A stretch of DNA of 64,000 bases, from NCBI GenBank assembly GCA_013397435.1, contig VZRG01000034.1, positions 670,315 through 734,314 on the forward strand, read 5' to 3'. Positions 13,901 to 27,370 of this stretch are shown in pieces (the stretch's first letter is position 1; the number at the start of each line of letters is the position of its first letter). The DNA is from Erythrocercus mccallii (Eukaryota; Chordata; Aves; Passeriformes; Dicruridae). The translations under genes were made by a program, and so were the position numbers. Under the pieces are notes generated by a model, which did no database searches, was not told the origin of the DNA, and saw only the letters and a program-made list of their open reading frames with translations.

Positions 13901-16479
13901 TATAGATGCTTTAAATATTTTTTAGAAATTTATGGTACACTTTAAATAATAATACTGCTGCATTGACTCTTTGATTTAAGCACCACTATATATCTTTCTC
14001 TTCAAGACTGAAGTAACCCAGGTAGGTTAGGCAGATTGGAAATAATTTGGGAGGGACCTGAAATATGTCCAAAGTGAATCATCAATAGTCAGGTTTTAGA
14101 TTCATTATCATCTGACCTCAAGCTCAAATTCCATTTTCTTTTCAAATTCCCCCAAGATATTTAGATAAGACAACTAAAAACATCCTCTTCTTTTTTATAT
14201 GGATTGAAAGAGAGCTAGAATAAAGCAGCACAACCCCCCTCCACCCAGTGAAAATTCCACTCAACATTTCAACTAATAAAAAATTGGTATTCTCTTATCT
14301 GAATAGAAGAGATCTACTATAAAAAAAGGCAGATGATGATAACAAATATAAGAAAAGGCAGGTAGGAAACTGAAATTCCATGGACAAATGCAGATAGCAA
14401 GAAAGAGAAAAGGAAGGAACATGCCCCAGCAAGTAAGTTTCAATAATTTGGATATGCAAAGCAGATCATGCTTTTCACTGTGCAGCTACCACAGTACACA
14501 CTCTGAAAGCAGACAAATCCTCCTTCAGCCTATAGCAATAGACCTGTTAACACTGGCCTTAGGTGGGCACCCTGAGAAAAATTGACACTGGCACCTCCTT
14601 TTTTTAATTGCCCTGTGCCTGCCATTTGCAAATGCTTCAACCATTTGTTCTTGAAAGCCACCCTGGCTTCCAGTACATTGTATTTAGGAAAGCAGGGAGA
14701 GAGTAAAGGTGGAAGAGAGTTTTGCATTCAGTAGACAGCACTCTGGAGCTTAAGCATCTAGCTGTATGTTCATGTCCTAGATTTGGGTGCACAGATAAAT
14801 TCTCCACATCTCAAATTGGATTTAGTTCTGCAGATTGAAAATAGCTGCCTGTTTAAATTCCAGTGAACTGTGTTCCTATCAAACAAATTCAGCTATTTTT
14901 CTGAGTTTTGCTACAAAAATGCAACACGAATAATTGCCTTTGTCTTAGTTCATAGTAATAGAAACGTTTGCACACATCCTGGTGCAGTGCCTGCATCCCC
15001 CTGGGCAGTGCTTGACACTTAAATCATCACAGATTTCTCCAAAATTTAATGACGATTTCCATACCAAAAAGTGGGGTTTTCTTCATCTCCAAGAAGTGGG
15101 AGACTATCCAGATGTGCCAGACTTGGTCCAGGGGAAGTCTCCAATAATGTAGTGGAAAAAGTATCTGCAGTTAGTAATGATTGTTTGAGAATGATTATCT
15201 TTGGGTGGGTGAGGTGGCTATGATAGTATTGAGAAACAGTCTGATCATCAGTGAAACAGCTCCATTATGTAAATATGATTTCATTTAAATAATGAATAGG
15301 AAACGAAGTAGAACATTTGAAGATATTCATCATTATGGCAGTGGCAAAATCCTCTCAATTACATGTTACCAGAGATTTCATGAATAAGACCTGATAGATT
15401 AGCAAGCAGAAAACTTTATGTCAGTCCTGAATTCTTTAAGAGCTTTTTTTCTCCAGGAGAGAAACCAAATCAGCATAAGAGAGTCAGTCACATATAGCAT
15501 ATATGCATGATTCCTAGAAAATTAAGCAAATAATTGTAGGGAAAAACAAAAATAAAAATCAATACTATCTTTGTCAAATGTGGGAAAAAGATTTCTCAAA
15601 TACATAATTACTCAACATAAGACATATGGTTTGCTCCTTGAGGTCCTAGGTATACTAGAATACACTGAGCTTTGTCACATTACATCAGATTATTTAGTTT
15701 CTTTGTTTAGTGTGTTGACTTGCTTATGTTAATACTAATCTTTCCTATAGGACAAAGGAACAGAGTACAGGACAGAAACAGATCAGGAAACAGGTCTCCA
15801 AACCATTTAAACCATATGCTTGATTTTACTTCATTGGACTAAAATGGCACCCTAAAATGAAGAACATTCACTTGGCACCTGGTTAAATATAAAAACTTAG
15901 AAGCACATTTCCTATGAAATAAATCTAGCTTTTGGTAGGATTGCAATAATTATTATAAAATTGGATTGTATCTCTAAATCAACAGTTCTGGCATCATACC
16001 TCAGATCTTAATCTTATGCCTCTAAAGATTTGGACAAAATGCATAAATAACACTCTGTAGTTCCAGCAGAAGCAAAATAAAACTTAAATTCAAATCCACT
16101 GATATTGGTGTTAAGGGCTGTTGGTACAACTATATATACACCATGAGTATATTTGTAATGAGATTTGCTATGACACAAAAGAATGCCTTTTTGTCATAAG
16201 AAAGTAAAATTATACAAATAATGTTCATCAAACAACAGAAAACACCAATTGAAAAAAAAAAATACAAAACCAAGACAATCCAGGTTTTAAAAGTTGTTCT
16301 ATGAAATTGTTGCTAGTATGAAGGAAACTCAGAAATTTAAATTTTTGTGAAAGTGTGGAAAGCAGCAAGAATGTAAGTCCAGAAAATAAAATTTAAAATC
16401 ATAAAAACATCTAAAAATATTTAAGGAACTCCTTATGAATATATAAAAATAGGCAGTCTGACAAAGACTCTGTAGGACC

Positions 16480-17990
16480 AACAGATGACTGAGGAGCTGT
16501 AAAAGAAGATAAGGCCAAAGCTGAATGGTTAAATTAATTCTTTGTGTTTATGTTTTCTATAGATGAGGTTAGACTAGTTTCCACAGGGGAAACTTTTTTG
16601 CATTGGGTGAATTATAGGAATTATTTGCAATTGAACTCTCAGTGAAAAAAATCTTAGAAAGAAAATCAATAAAGTGAATAGTAAAAAATTACCACAACAA
16701 GATAATATTTACCTATGAGCTAAAAATATCAAATATGAAATTGTCAGATGGTTAAGTGATCTCAGTGCTGAATCAATTGTTAAGTCAGTTCTACTGATAG
16801 GTTTCAGTTGGAGTAGAAGAAAATATGCATGAGTTAATCTGACCTCCTTAAAAAAATAAGGAAACTAAATGTAAAAAAAATAGACAAATAAATATGGCAT
16901 AATGAGAAGAATTAACTTAGCTTTTTTAGTGTATTATTGCGCCTCACAAATTTACTGTAGATCTTTGAGAAACTGCAGAGCATAATCGCATGGGAGATGT
17001 GGCTGCTATTATTTATTTGAATTTTCAAAAAGGTTTTAACAAAATTCCTTAGCAAGGGTTCTTATAGACAATAAGGTACTTGGAATAATGGGAAAGGTAT
17101 TTTGTAAGACACTTGATTTCTTAAGGGACATAAGGACATAAAGAATACCAAGTTTTTAAAAAAAATTCTGTGAAGGGAGTTTTCTAGAAAACATCAACAA
17201 GCACATAGCTATTTGTTTTATTCACAGTTTATAGCAGGCTCTGGGGATACTGATGAAAAGATGACCAATTTTACTGACAATGTTAAATTATTTAGCATTA
17301 TCAAAACAAAAGCCAGCTGCAACAAGCTACAGAAGGTTATCATAAAAACTGTTTGGACTTGGAAAACATCCAAGGAATATCAACAGCCACTAATACAAAC
17401 GAGCTATTATTATGATGAGTCTAAATTAGCCATGTTCACTCAAAACAGAGTTTTGGGAGTCTTTATCATGTCTATACAAGCTTCAGCTTAATACTCATGA
17501 GAGATCATGAAAGCAGCAGAATGGTAGACATAGTGGGATACAGAATCCAAAATAAATGTTTTTGAATAGTGAATATAGTCCTACTTCCCCACATCTGAAA
17601 ATGGACTCTGGAGAACTAGGGGAAGGTACAGAAAAGTGTACCTAGGAGGATAAAAACTTGTTATTTAAAGTAGAGAGATGAAGACTACCAAGCAGAAAAG
17701 ACACACCCATGAGATTATTATGACGAATACTTATAAAATATTGACTTGAATAAAGTATACAGAGAACTGTTCCCTGGTTCTCATCATGAAGGAACTTAGG
17801 TGACTGTTATCAAGTGTCAGGCTTAAAGCAAACAAAAGGAAACACTTTTCACAAAGCACATAATTAAACTGTAGAACTTATAGTTACAGGATGTTGGAAA
17901 TGTCAAAAGCTTAGGTGGGTTAAGAAATAATTAGAAAAAATCTTATGGAAGAAAAAATTCACCCAAGGCTATCCTATAACACAGATCAAA
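16480..17990 (+). mobile_element. Ancient CR1/L3-like LINE, reverse transcriptase to 3' end
   Basis: A strongly decayed non-LTR retrotransposon on the plus strand. Around 16512-16560 the reading resembles the segment before the fingers domain (KAEWLN.FF). At 17014-17049 it reads YLNFQKGFNKIP, the motif A region (usually YLDFxKAFDxxP). At 17267-17315 it reads NFTDNVKLFSIIKTK, equivalent to the FADD box and the following segment. In the first box the catalytic Asp is Asn; in the second, the second Asp is Asn. From 17624 to 17985 the sequence follows the L3/CR1 3' region, with 'ctggttctcatcatgaagga', 'aagcaaacaaaaggaaacac' and 'tgtagaact' as anchors and a 'ggctat' near the end. The spacing between boxes is shorter than usual, so there are deletions. 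This subtype resembles copies in reptiles and old bird CR1 more than the younger CR1 copies elsewhere in the window. It cannot encode an enzyme. Confidence 0.8.
17213..17491 (+). pseudogene. Reverse-transcriptase relic inside the old CR1/L3 element
   Basis: A 92-codon open frame survives by chance within the old LINE. It covers the former FADD box (now F-T-D-N at about residues 20-23) and the conserved KLFSIIKTK..CNKLQ segment, then the W-containing linker, and towards its end a degraded LGV..D motif. It lacks the rest of the reverse transcriptase and one catalytic aspartate. It is a relic, not a gene. Confidence 0.75.
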
Positions 17991-19610
17991 AAAGCCTGTT
18001 TCTCACAAAGTCTTGGGGTTATGGTTTGACAAAAGTCAGCAGGAAAATTTTACTTTCTCCTTGGTCTGTTCAGTTATTTTCTCTCAAAGCTTTATCTCTT
18101 GGCCACTGCCAGAATACAGGTCTACTTAAATCTTTGTATTTGTTCCTATATTTGAGCTCATTACTTTGTGTCACAAAGTTTCTTTCCTTTGATCTTTGAG
18201 ATGACTTGATAAGAATTAAACTCAATAAAATAAGGGCAATGATTACCTTGCAAAGATATTTTTGCTAGAGATACTTGGTGAAGCCATCTCCTAATCAAAT
18301 TAAATATCTATCCTAACTCACAGGAAACACCCTTATCATTTGTGGCAATCTCAAGGCAGCTTTATCAACAATCTGTACCAAATAGGGGTCATTGCTCATG
18401 CACCCTTTTACCTATGCTTTTCTGCAATCAGTTCCTAGGTGCATCTCCAGGCATTCATTCTGTTTTACAACAAAGTAGTTTGGATCAGTCTAGGAACTTC
18501 AGCTGGCAAACTTGAGCTTAAATTAATACAGCAACTATGAGGGATTGGCCCCCAGTTCCTGAAGAACTTCCATGAATACTGGGTTCACGTGCTTTCTGAG
18601 CTGACAATAAGCAGCTGAGAATTATCAGGATCTTATCAGCCATTTCTCTCTTGAGCACAATGAATTATCATTTTGGCATTAAAAAATAAAGCCATAAAGC
18701 TCTACACCTGGCCTTTAAGTTCATGTCACCTGGTATTGTTAGGCTTACACTGAGAGAAGTTACAGTTAATGAAGTTTCCACACAGTTCACAAAAAAATTG
18801 ATATGAACACATTTCAAAAAAAATTTGATATGAATTTCTAGACATTTTACCAGTACTTGTTTAGCAACAGACATTGTGAAAAAGTGTGATTTTAAGGTTT
18901 TTCCCAATGTTAGACCAGAGTTACCCTATATCAGAGTAATATTACACAATGTGGGCCAATATTCAATTGCTACAGGAATAATCCACCTTATAGAACTACA
19001 CCATTGGCACTTAGAGAGGATGTTACTCAGTCATTAGTCTTACAATTAATGTTAGAATTCATACTTTTATACTGTCACATGATTAATATAGGTATTTATA
19101 TCCAGATGCTTTGAGGCTATTTCTTCCCAGAAGGATATATAAAAGTAACACCCAGAGCTCTTAAATGTTGGACTGAGCTGAAACCTCCAGTAAAGTTATG
19201 CAAAATCCTAACTATACAAAAATAGGTCAAGTTGAAGATATCCAGCAACATTAAGATAGTCAGGCTAGCAAAGAGATGAAAAGTTCACAAGCAGTGCACA
19301 AAAACATGAGCATAAAAATAGCTGTGTTCTTAGCAGAGCGATTATACAGAGCTCATTTGGAGTCTGCAGAAAGATGTTCATCCAGCAAAGAACGGTGACA
19401 GTTGAAGTTATGAGCAACCCTAAGAGTTTCCTCCTGTTTGTTGCTGAGAGCCTGCCAGTTCTGCAGCTTCTGGGCATAATGGATCATATGAGAGCCCCAT
19501 AAGGAGTCACAGTAGTAATAAACAACTGATGAAGGCAGTCTGAAAAGAGAACTGACTTTGCCTGAAGTGGATAAAGCAAAGCTCTCAGACTCCTTTGTCC
19601 AGCAGAGAAT

Positions 19611-19638
19611 GGGAATGGCAATGTGGGAATGGCAACTT
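19611..19638 (+). repeat. 14-bp tandem pair
   Basis: Two adjacent copies of a 'gggaatggca' unit with its four following bases, differing at the end of the unit. Small slippage repeat. Confidence 0.8.
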
Positions 19639-21314
19639 CCAGCTGGCAGATTATAGGTATGGAGAGCTGAGCACAGTAACATCCTCATTCATCATTGGAA
19701 GACATCTTCTCATGACCCTAGGGAGATTAGACATTCAAAATTATTTAGAAGCTTTGCTTTTTTTTCACTACCAAGTCACATAAAAGGAAGGGGTTTGGAC
19801 ATACGCCTTTATATCCTTTCATGATATGTAAAGAAAGCTTGATATTTTTTCTTTTTACTCTTCTTTTAAAATAAGAAAATTCAGTCTTTGCCCATAGACT
19901 AGAAGGAAAAGGATCATTTCACAGAAGTCAGAAATGTGACCAGAGAACAGAAAATATTATTAATGCAAAATCTAATATTTAAGTATTTATGATTATTCTA
20001 CCAAAATTAGGTGAGATTTTCTATATTACCACTAAATGTATGCAACATTACAAAAAGTAATAATAAAAAAGAGACATGCCTGTTTTCACTAATACTTTGC
20101 AAATCACACAGACTTAAGCCCTTGTGTTTATCCCAGATCTCCTTCATTATCCGGTCTCCACAACAAATGCTGAAACATTCTGAGGAAGTTGCTTAACGTC
20201 ATTTGGCCAGCGCCTGTTATCACATTCTAAAACTGAAGTATCTCAGGAAAACACAGCCTCTTTAACAGTAGTACAAGTTGTACTTGTCCTACAGTTATTT
20301 TATACTTAACCTTCAAGCCACCATGCTCTAGGATATAAACCAATCATCACTGACAGAGATTAACAAGAAATTTCCTCTACGGGCAGAGTATTTCATAAGT
20401 GCTCACTGCAGGGATTCTTGCACTTTCCTCTAAAGCATCTGGTAACGGCCATTGTCAGATGGAATAATAGCATAAGCAAGCTGTTAGTCTGATCTGGAAT
20501 GGCTTCTCTTGTACACGAAAGCTTTTGTCCCTGATCTGCCAGTACATATTCTCTGTATTTTTAAAGAAACAATATAGATAACTTCACACTTATAGCCAGT
20601 TAGTTAAAAAAATCTGTCTCTTATTCTTGTATAATTTGGTTTAAAAACAGTAACAGCCATAGCAGAGAATCATAATTTGTCTTAGATCGCATATGCAAAT
20701 TCCAGGTATTCCTGCAGACCAGCTTTTGGAAATAGTGTATTAAATAATGAAATTGAATTTAAGATTCGTCTTTCAAGTGTTTCTGGAATTTTTAGTGTTC
20801 CCAGAAAGAAGACATTACGTAAATATTTATTCTATAGAGAGAATAATAGTAAGTAAACAAGATTAACAAGAATTACCTACACAGAGTCTCATAAACTTTT
20901 GATTTTCACATGTCAAGTTAAAGTACAAATTTCTTCAGCAGATACCTGAATCAGGAATTAATATTTTTTTAAAGCAGTTGTTCATACCATTAGCTTCCTT
21001 CAGAATGACCTAGTTCCTTGAGGAATATCAACATTCAGAAAAAGAGAGATGCTAATTTAAAATCACATCATGTAAAAGATGATAAAGATATTTGTGTGCA
21101 TCTAAGAGTCACATTCCTATTCTATACTGATTCTGATTTAACTGGAAATACTGAGAAGTACTGTGAAGAAAAATACAATTCAAAAGTAGTCTTTGCACAT
21201 ATAAAAGATAAAAAAGATATACATTAATATCTATGACTGTTTCTAAATACAATTCATATTTTTGTGGCTGAAAGAAATAGGCCTACATCACAGAAAATCA
21301 TATTTGGTAACAGG

Positions 21315-21377
21315 TATTAAATTATTAAATTATTAATTTAAATTATTATTTATTAAATTAAATTATTAAATTATTTT
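21315..21377 (+). repeat. AT-only low-complexity tract
   Basis: About 60 bases made only of A and T, built from irregular ATTAAATT units. Confidence 0.85.
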
Positions 21378-23756
21378 CTTACCTGTTGCAGTTCAGGTTC
21401 TAGTTTAATGAGGATTCTTAACATACATGTCAGTTACTGAAATGAGCTTATGGTAAATATTCCAGCAATAGAGTTTTTAAAAACCATGAAAAATTTTGAA
21501 GATGAATTAATCAGTCACAGCCCGATGAGTTTGTTGTTCTGATTGCACCCAGACACTGAGGGAGTTTTTATGAGACCTGTCTGGGAAAAAAATAACTTAT
21601 TTTTCCTTTTTAGTACTTTGAAAAAAACAGTATCTTAGCTACTACTGTGGTAAACACTGGCATCTATACAGGAACTAACACTGCCACTGACAAGCAATGG
21701 AAACTAATGATGATTTTACAGTGTGGGTACAAAGATTACTCAGCAGTGGCTACAAGAAAGCTCAGCTGTGTATTTTGCTCCTTGGCACTCACTTGGAACC
21801 AAAGTGTTGATGGAAAACCCATTTTCATGGGAAGTAGTAAAGGACAAAATTATAACACTTGTTTACTGAAATTCTGAGCCCAGTATCACTGCCTGGCTCA
21901 AAATCTGAGCCAAAGTTCTAGTATAGTTAGGGTTGAATTCTTCTTCCAATGACTGATCAGAACCCTGAAGGTGGTGTTAAAGCATAGCTTGTTTCTAAGT
22001 TGCTTTTTTGCTTCTTTATAAATGCATCAGGTTTTGCACATGTGAAGCGTAAAATAAAATTATCTGGAAAAGGCAATGCCTAAAACAGATATTGCCATCT
22101 TCCTAATACCCAATGATTGTATTAAAAATATTAACCTGGTGGAATTATTCTATAGTTCATCAAAGGACATTATATTAATTTTATTCATTAGATTTAACTT
22201 TAATAATTTGCACTGGGGGATTTGTCTTTATAAAAGTATTGGTATGTCCCTTATTCTAACCAACCTGGTATTTAACTCTCTTTTACTGTAGTTTATTAAA
22301 ATGTGTTGGTATTTTACAATAACCATGTACTCATATTAAAACAATGTATCAAGATATCAACTTGGAATATCTCAGATTAGAGTTGTGCTGTGGATGATAT
22401 TAAAGACAGTCATGCACTGTTCAAAAAAATCAGCATTGTTATTATTATAGTTATTACATATGGTAATTTAAATGTCCACAATCTAAAAAAAAAAAAAAGA
22501 ATGAAAGAAAAAATGGTATCAACATTTTTATTTCATAAGTTAAAATTTAGTGTAAATTCTTAAAAGTTCATTATTTTAGATCTCTCCACACAATGGATAT
22601 TCCAGGTAATTTTATCTGTATTGCTTATTGTGTAATTGAGTGAATTTTCTCCTTTAAGAGGAATATACTTGCATTCATATGAATAAGGATTTTTCTTCCC
22701 ACCTATAATCAGTGCATTAGTATTTTTAGTTCTTTTTGAAGTGTAGTTTTTTTAAACCGAAGGCAGAAAAATTTCTGTGTGTTCCAAAAATATACTTGGA
22801 AATGTTTTAAAAACCCCCAGCTTTGGCCTAAACTCATTGGATATCACTGGCAAAATTCATTGATGTCTATAACAGCCTATGGTAAACGCTTTTGAGTCAG
22901 GCCACCAAAAAAATTAACTGAGTTTAGGATAAATATTTTTAAATCAAAAATATGTGAATCTTTTTGGTTTGTGCCCTAGGTCATTTATCAATCTATTTTC
23001 CAAATGTTTTCCACCATAGTTCTCAGGCTTAGAAAATTTTATTTTAAATTAAAATTGAGATTTCTAGATATTTCTATCTGGATATTTGGTATTCTGGATA
23101 TTTGTATCAAACATGGACATGAGTCACAACAGAAAGACACAATACTATAATTCTCACGCCAAAAAACTATGGAATTCTCATATTTGTTTTTCTGGATGGA
23201 TAGGTCAGCCAACACCAAGCCTTCTTAAAAATCCCACCTTGATGGACTATGCTTTAAAAGAGATGTTTTGAAAAGTGTCAAACAAAAGTATCTTGAATTC
23301 TCCGCTGGAGAGAAGAAAAAGCCCGTCCACACATGGAAATGGAAACTCTTAAATACTCATCAAACTGTCTGCAGCACAGCATTTGTGAAAATATTTTGAT
23401 AATATTTTGGGCAAATTTCAGGAAATTTGTGTGTCTTCCCGATGTTTCTACTGAAACAACATGAAGTGATACCACTTATTATATAGAATCGTATTTATTT
23501 TTCAAAACATCATTTCCAGTAGGGTAATTCATGTATTAGAAAAATGGCAGTATAACCCATGAGAGAGAGAAACATGGCTCAAAAATATATAAAAAAAGAT
23601 AAAAAAACCTAGCCTTTTTGTAAGTTCCTGTATTTTACAAAATTATAGGGAAATCTGGAGCAGGAGTGACATATTATAGCTACAGATATAAGCAAAGTTC
23701 ATAGTAAACTTTTTCAATTCTCTGTGCAGTTCTGTGGTCAGGTTTGAAAGGGAATC

Positions 23757-23770
23757 CTGCCATCTTGTGG
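23757..23770 (-). promoter_or_regulatory. Candidate CTCF-type motif
   Basis: Read on the minus strand, this 14-mer matches 13 of 14 positions of the common CTCF core CCASYAGRKGGCRS. No occupancy data are available, and a short motif of this kind can occur by chance. Confidence 0.3.
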
Positions 23771-24521
23771 TCTCATATTTCTCTACAAGACTCCATTCGA
23801 CAATGCTGAATGTGAATACACAGCTTTTGCTAAGACATTAAAAATAAATTTATGCTTTAGCAACTTCAGGATTTCTTCATAAAATTTAAATATTACCTAT
23901 CCATACTAGCAACTTTTAGCTCAATGAAATTTTGCACAGCGTGTTACCTATAAATATAATTTTATCTTTCTTGACCGTTTATTCTGTGCATTTAGATAAT
24001 ATATGTAATTTTTATCTATTTAATGTTCACTAATTGAGAGTCTTTCTCCATGAGATTGCCTTGTTTTATGTATATTTGGCTGTTAAATATAATTTGCTAT
24101 CATGCAAGACACAAACTTCCAAGCCAGATTTGTTAAGAAGACTCTTTTAAGATGCAGTAAGTGATGGTGATTACAGATTACAAGCTCAAATTGCAGTAAG
24201 ATTTGTAAATCATCATTCACTTCTGTGATACAGAATAATACTAGTTTTTGTTCCAGTCCAAGGGAGCATCCACTCGTAAATAAGCTCTACATGGGATGAT
24301 GAACAGGATGGTGGCTCTCTGGTATGCCCATGGCAGTCTTCTGGCAGTTTGCTAAAAATGACCACTTAAAAAGTTGAGGTAAAAGCCAAAATTCAATGAC
24401 TATATTAAAATAAAGGCTTTTGAACTTGCTCAGTTCACACAGAGAACTCACATCAAGGTCATATAAGAGAAGAACTGAATTTCTTGAGAACAGTAATTTT
24501 CCACTCCACCTATCCATTCGC

Positions 24522-25158
24522 TGACATGGGGCTGGAGAACCCCAGCTAGCTCACACTCCCCAGACCATGCCAGATCGGGCTGGGGTGGCAGTAGGGCAGG
24601 GCTGCTGAATCTGGCAGCAGTGGGGCTGCTCTCTACAGCACCAGCTGTGAAGCACTGAAGATCAGAGTGAAGACCATGGAGGGGCCTCTCATGTGCATCT
24701 CAAAGGACTTTATTGCCCCAGGGGGGCAGTGATGAAAAAACCCAAACAAAGAAATGCACAAACTTTTAAATGGGAGAGGTACACGGGGAGGGTACAATTC
24801 TTCAACCAATCAGGGATGCAACTGGGAGGAGATTAAGGAGGAGCTCACAATACGACAACCATTAGGAAAGGCAATGGGAGTGGAAAGGGGCGCATGGACC
24901 GATGGGGCTTTGAAGAATAGGGGAATTCCCAGGAGGAGTTTAGGTAGAACAAGGACTGACAGAGAACTCTCTAGAACCAGGGCTAGGGATTAGGGAGGAT
25001 TGACATTATGTAAACGAGGTAACAGGTGGTTCTAGTGAGTGATGGACAATTGAGCAAGGGAGATGAAAACTTGGGATAAAACCATCCACCCGAGGGGAGG
25101 AATAGGAACAAACCATTCAAAATTATTTTAAAAATATGCATAAAGAAACACCACCACA
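24522..25158 (-). mobile_element. Solo LTR of an endogenous retrovirus, minus orientation
   Basis: A long terminal repeat with no internal genes. On the minus strand it ends in CCCCATGTCA at 24522 and carries a poly-A signal AATAAA (24709-24714), a TTTAAAAG TATA-like box (near 24763-24770) about 50 bases before it, and a CCAAT box in inverted orientation (24806-24810). The base composition is clearly richer in G and C than the flanks. If the upstream end is at 25158, the flanking hexamers are 'attcgc' (24516-24521) and 'attctc' (25159-25164), a 5/6 target duplication that would fit a 6-bp integrase. The polyadenylation side is well supported; the far end is tentative and could lie up to about 25200. 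Open frames inside, such as 24754-24993, are shadows. Confidence 0.65.
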
Positions 25159-25164
25159 ATTCTC

Positions 25165-27104
25165 CAAAACTTTCCACCATCTGTTCCCCCAAACACACTC
25201 ACCCAAATAAGTAATGGCTTTCCTTACATCCTGAGAATTTCTCAATCCAGATTTCCTTTTCTATCACTTTGACCACCACTTTCTCAGCAGTTCACTTCCA
25301 CACTTCTCACAGCCTGCATTTTCTTCTTGCTATTTATGACTACTTTTTACATTTACTCTTTTTGAATTTCCACCAGATTGCTGAAATGGATTGAGTAAGT
25401 AACTGCAAGTGTGAGGCAGAATAAGGCATGAACTAATGGGTGGCTGAGTCAAAGAGGATGGATGAGGAGGATGAGGCATGAAAAATCATAGCTAAGCTGA
25501 AGAAGAGCAAAGAACAATTAAGGAATATTATGAGGAAAAAGAACAGAAAACTTGGAAACAGAAAAATGGAAAACTTGGAAAAAGGAAGAGAGGAAATTCA
25601 AAGTAACTGTAATATAAAACTGGACAAAAAGCCACTGAGCCCAAATTAAAAATTACAGCAAAGGGTTTGAACTAAGAAATACTACAGGAACACAAATCAT
25701 ATAAATAGAAGATTAAAACAGGGAAAAAAGCAAACTAGAAAATATATTACATGTTCACCCCTTTCTTTAAAATAACTTTGTTTCAATATTAGACTGAAGG
25801 GAAACTGAAGGGAAATGGAGACTTAGTTGGGGAAGGTGGTGAGAGAAACCCTTACATTCCACATGTCATAACTCATCTTCTTATACCCCTCCACATTAGC
25901 ATATCTATCTACCTCCAGATAAACCCTACTCCACAGACCAAGTCCATTCTTGGCATGTCTCCTCATAATTCCTTTGAAAACCTGAGCACTTCATGCTTGG
26001 TACTGATTCTTGAACCCTACAAACACCATTTTTTCAGGAAATTCCTTGGCATTAGATCTTTCTCATATTTTAGAAAAAATAATCAATTTTCTGTTAGGTA
26101 GATGCTGTTCTTGAATCTTTATTTTCTTGTTGTTTTTCTATTGTTCTTAACGTTTTTTTTAAAGGGAGAATTTATCCTGTGCTTTAAATTGACATGAAAA
26201 GAAACTGATAGGTTCTATTTCATTTTTTTACACTTTTATCTGTGAAAAGAAGCAGCAAACACTAAAAAGTTAACACTTTTTTTTTCTCACTAAATAGTTA
26301 TGATCTATTGGATAGATTTGGATGCATATCCACAGACTCACATACACATAGAGAAAATCTGGTGACATTCTCTTCTTTGTTACTATAGGTTATGACCAGT
26401 TATCTCCAATAATGGTATCATGATAACAAAGTGGTGTAGTCTTCAAAACAGTCTGCACAATCCTGCCTATGACCTTTGGGTAATTATTCAATATCTGTGT
26501 AGCTACTCTGCCATCATGTCTCACACTAGTTATGAATGAGCAAATTTAGACATCTTCTGCACATACTGCAATTACTGTATGCCTAGGACAAGGACATGAT
26601 TGCTAGGTTTCTTTAAAAGCATAATCATTTTTAAGAAAGGCAAAGAATTTAACCAAATGAATATTTCAACTGTATGTTAAGACAAATACTGAATTAACAG
26701 GCTTTAATTACAGCACTCCTAGCCTTCTACAGGTCATGACGGATTTCTCATCAATTTAATATACGGATAGACAAATTATTCAATCAAAGCTCTGTATTGG
26801 CAGTAGATGAAGTGGCAGAAATTTCTACCTCTAAACTAAACTTAAAGAATAAACTTGGAAAAGCAACATTTTTCCAATGTGTAATTGAAGAGCAATCCAT
26901 AGTGTAATGTAGCCACAAAATACTTTGTGGAAAACTTTTACTTACTTTCCCAGTTTGACTACTTAGACCATGGGACTCACTTTGGAAACTGTGTTCTACT
27001 GGAAGGTGATGGGATCCATCTGTAAGAAAAGGGAAAAAGCATCTTGAGTCACAGTCTTGCCAAGCTGGCAAAGAGGGCTTCAACCTGAAGTTGAAGGATG
27101 TGGA
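25165..27104. other. Unique non-coding stretch
   Basis: No gene recognised. Purine-rich stretches run through about 25400-25760. A weak MIR-like segment lies near 26455-26530 ('gacctttgggtaattattca' resembles the MIR core), too decayed to annotate firmly. The minus frame 26784-27083 overlaps the approach to a CR1 fragment and has no recognised domain. Confidence 0.5.
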
Positions 27105-27370
27105 GTGGTGGGGAATGGGGTAACAGCTTCAAACTGACAGAGGGTAGGTTTAGATTAATGTCAGTAAGAAATCCATTTTTGTCAGGATGGTGTGATACTG
27201 GAAGAAGTTATCCATGGAAGCTGTGGATCCAGCATTCCTGGAAGTGTACAAGGCAAGGCAGAATGGGCCTTTGAGCAGTCTGGTCTAGTGGAAGGTGTCC
27301 TACCCATGGCAGAGGGGCTGGAAACAGATGCTTTTTAAGATCCCTTCCAACTCAAAAAATTCTATGATAA
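27105..27370 (+). mobile_element. CR1 LINE 3' end
   Basis: The 3' UTR of a bird CR1, 5'-truncated as is usual. The line 'acagagggtaggtttagatt' near 27138, the 'gaagctgtggat' block, 'ctggtctagtggaaggtgtc' near 27280 and 'cccttccaactc' near 27343 follow the consensus in order. It ends with the family's terminal octamer, ATTCTATG, followed by 'ata' at about 27359-27370. Divergence is substantial, so this is not a young copy. It has no coding part. Confidence 0.9.

Larger units (their letters stand above)
6771..16479. other. Unique AT-rich non-coding stretch
   Basis: About 9.7 kb with no recognised gene or repeat family apart from the small hairpin at 7109-7133 and the A-rich CAAAA tract at 7901-7947. 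Open frames such as 9229-9558 (minus, 109 codons) and 7584-7790 show no domain or signal I can name. Some old repeats may be decayed beyond recognition by eye. Confidence 0.5.
17991..24521. other. Unique AT-rich non-coding stretch
   Basis: About 6.5 kb with no recognised gene. It contains an imperfect 14-bp tandem pair (19611-19638), a TTAAATTA-type low-complexity tract (21315-21377), a 14-base A run (22485-22498) and a CTCF-like motif (23757-23770). The frame at 19353-19688 (minus, 111 codons) has no recognisable domain. Confidence 0.5.

Noticed and set aside
24580..24612. Second G-quadruplex candidate in the LTR at 24.5 kb
   Set aside because: The middle loop is eight bases, outside the usual rule.
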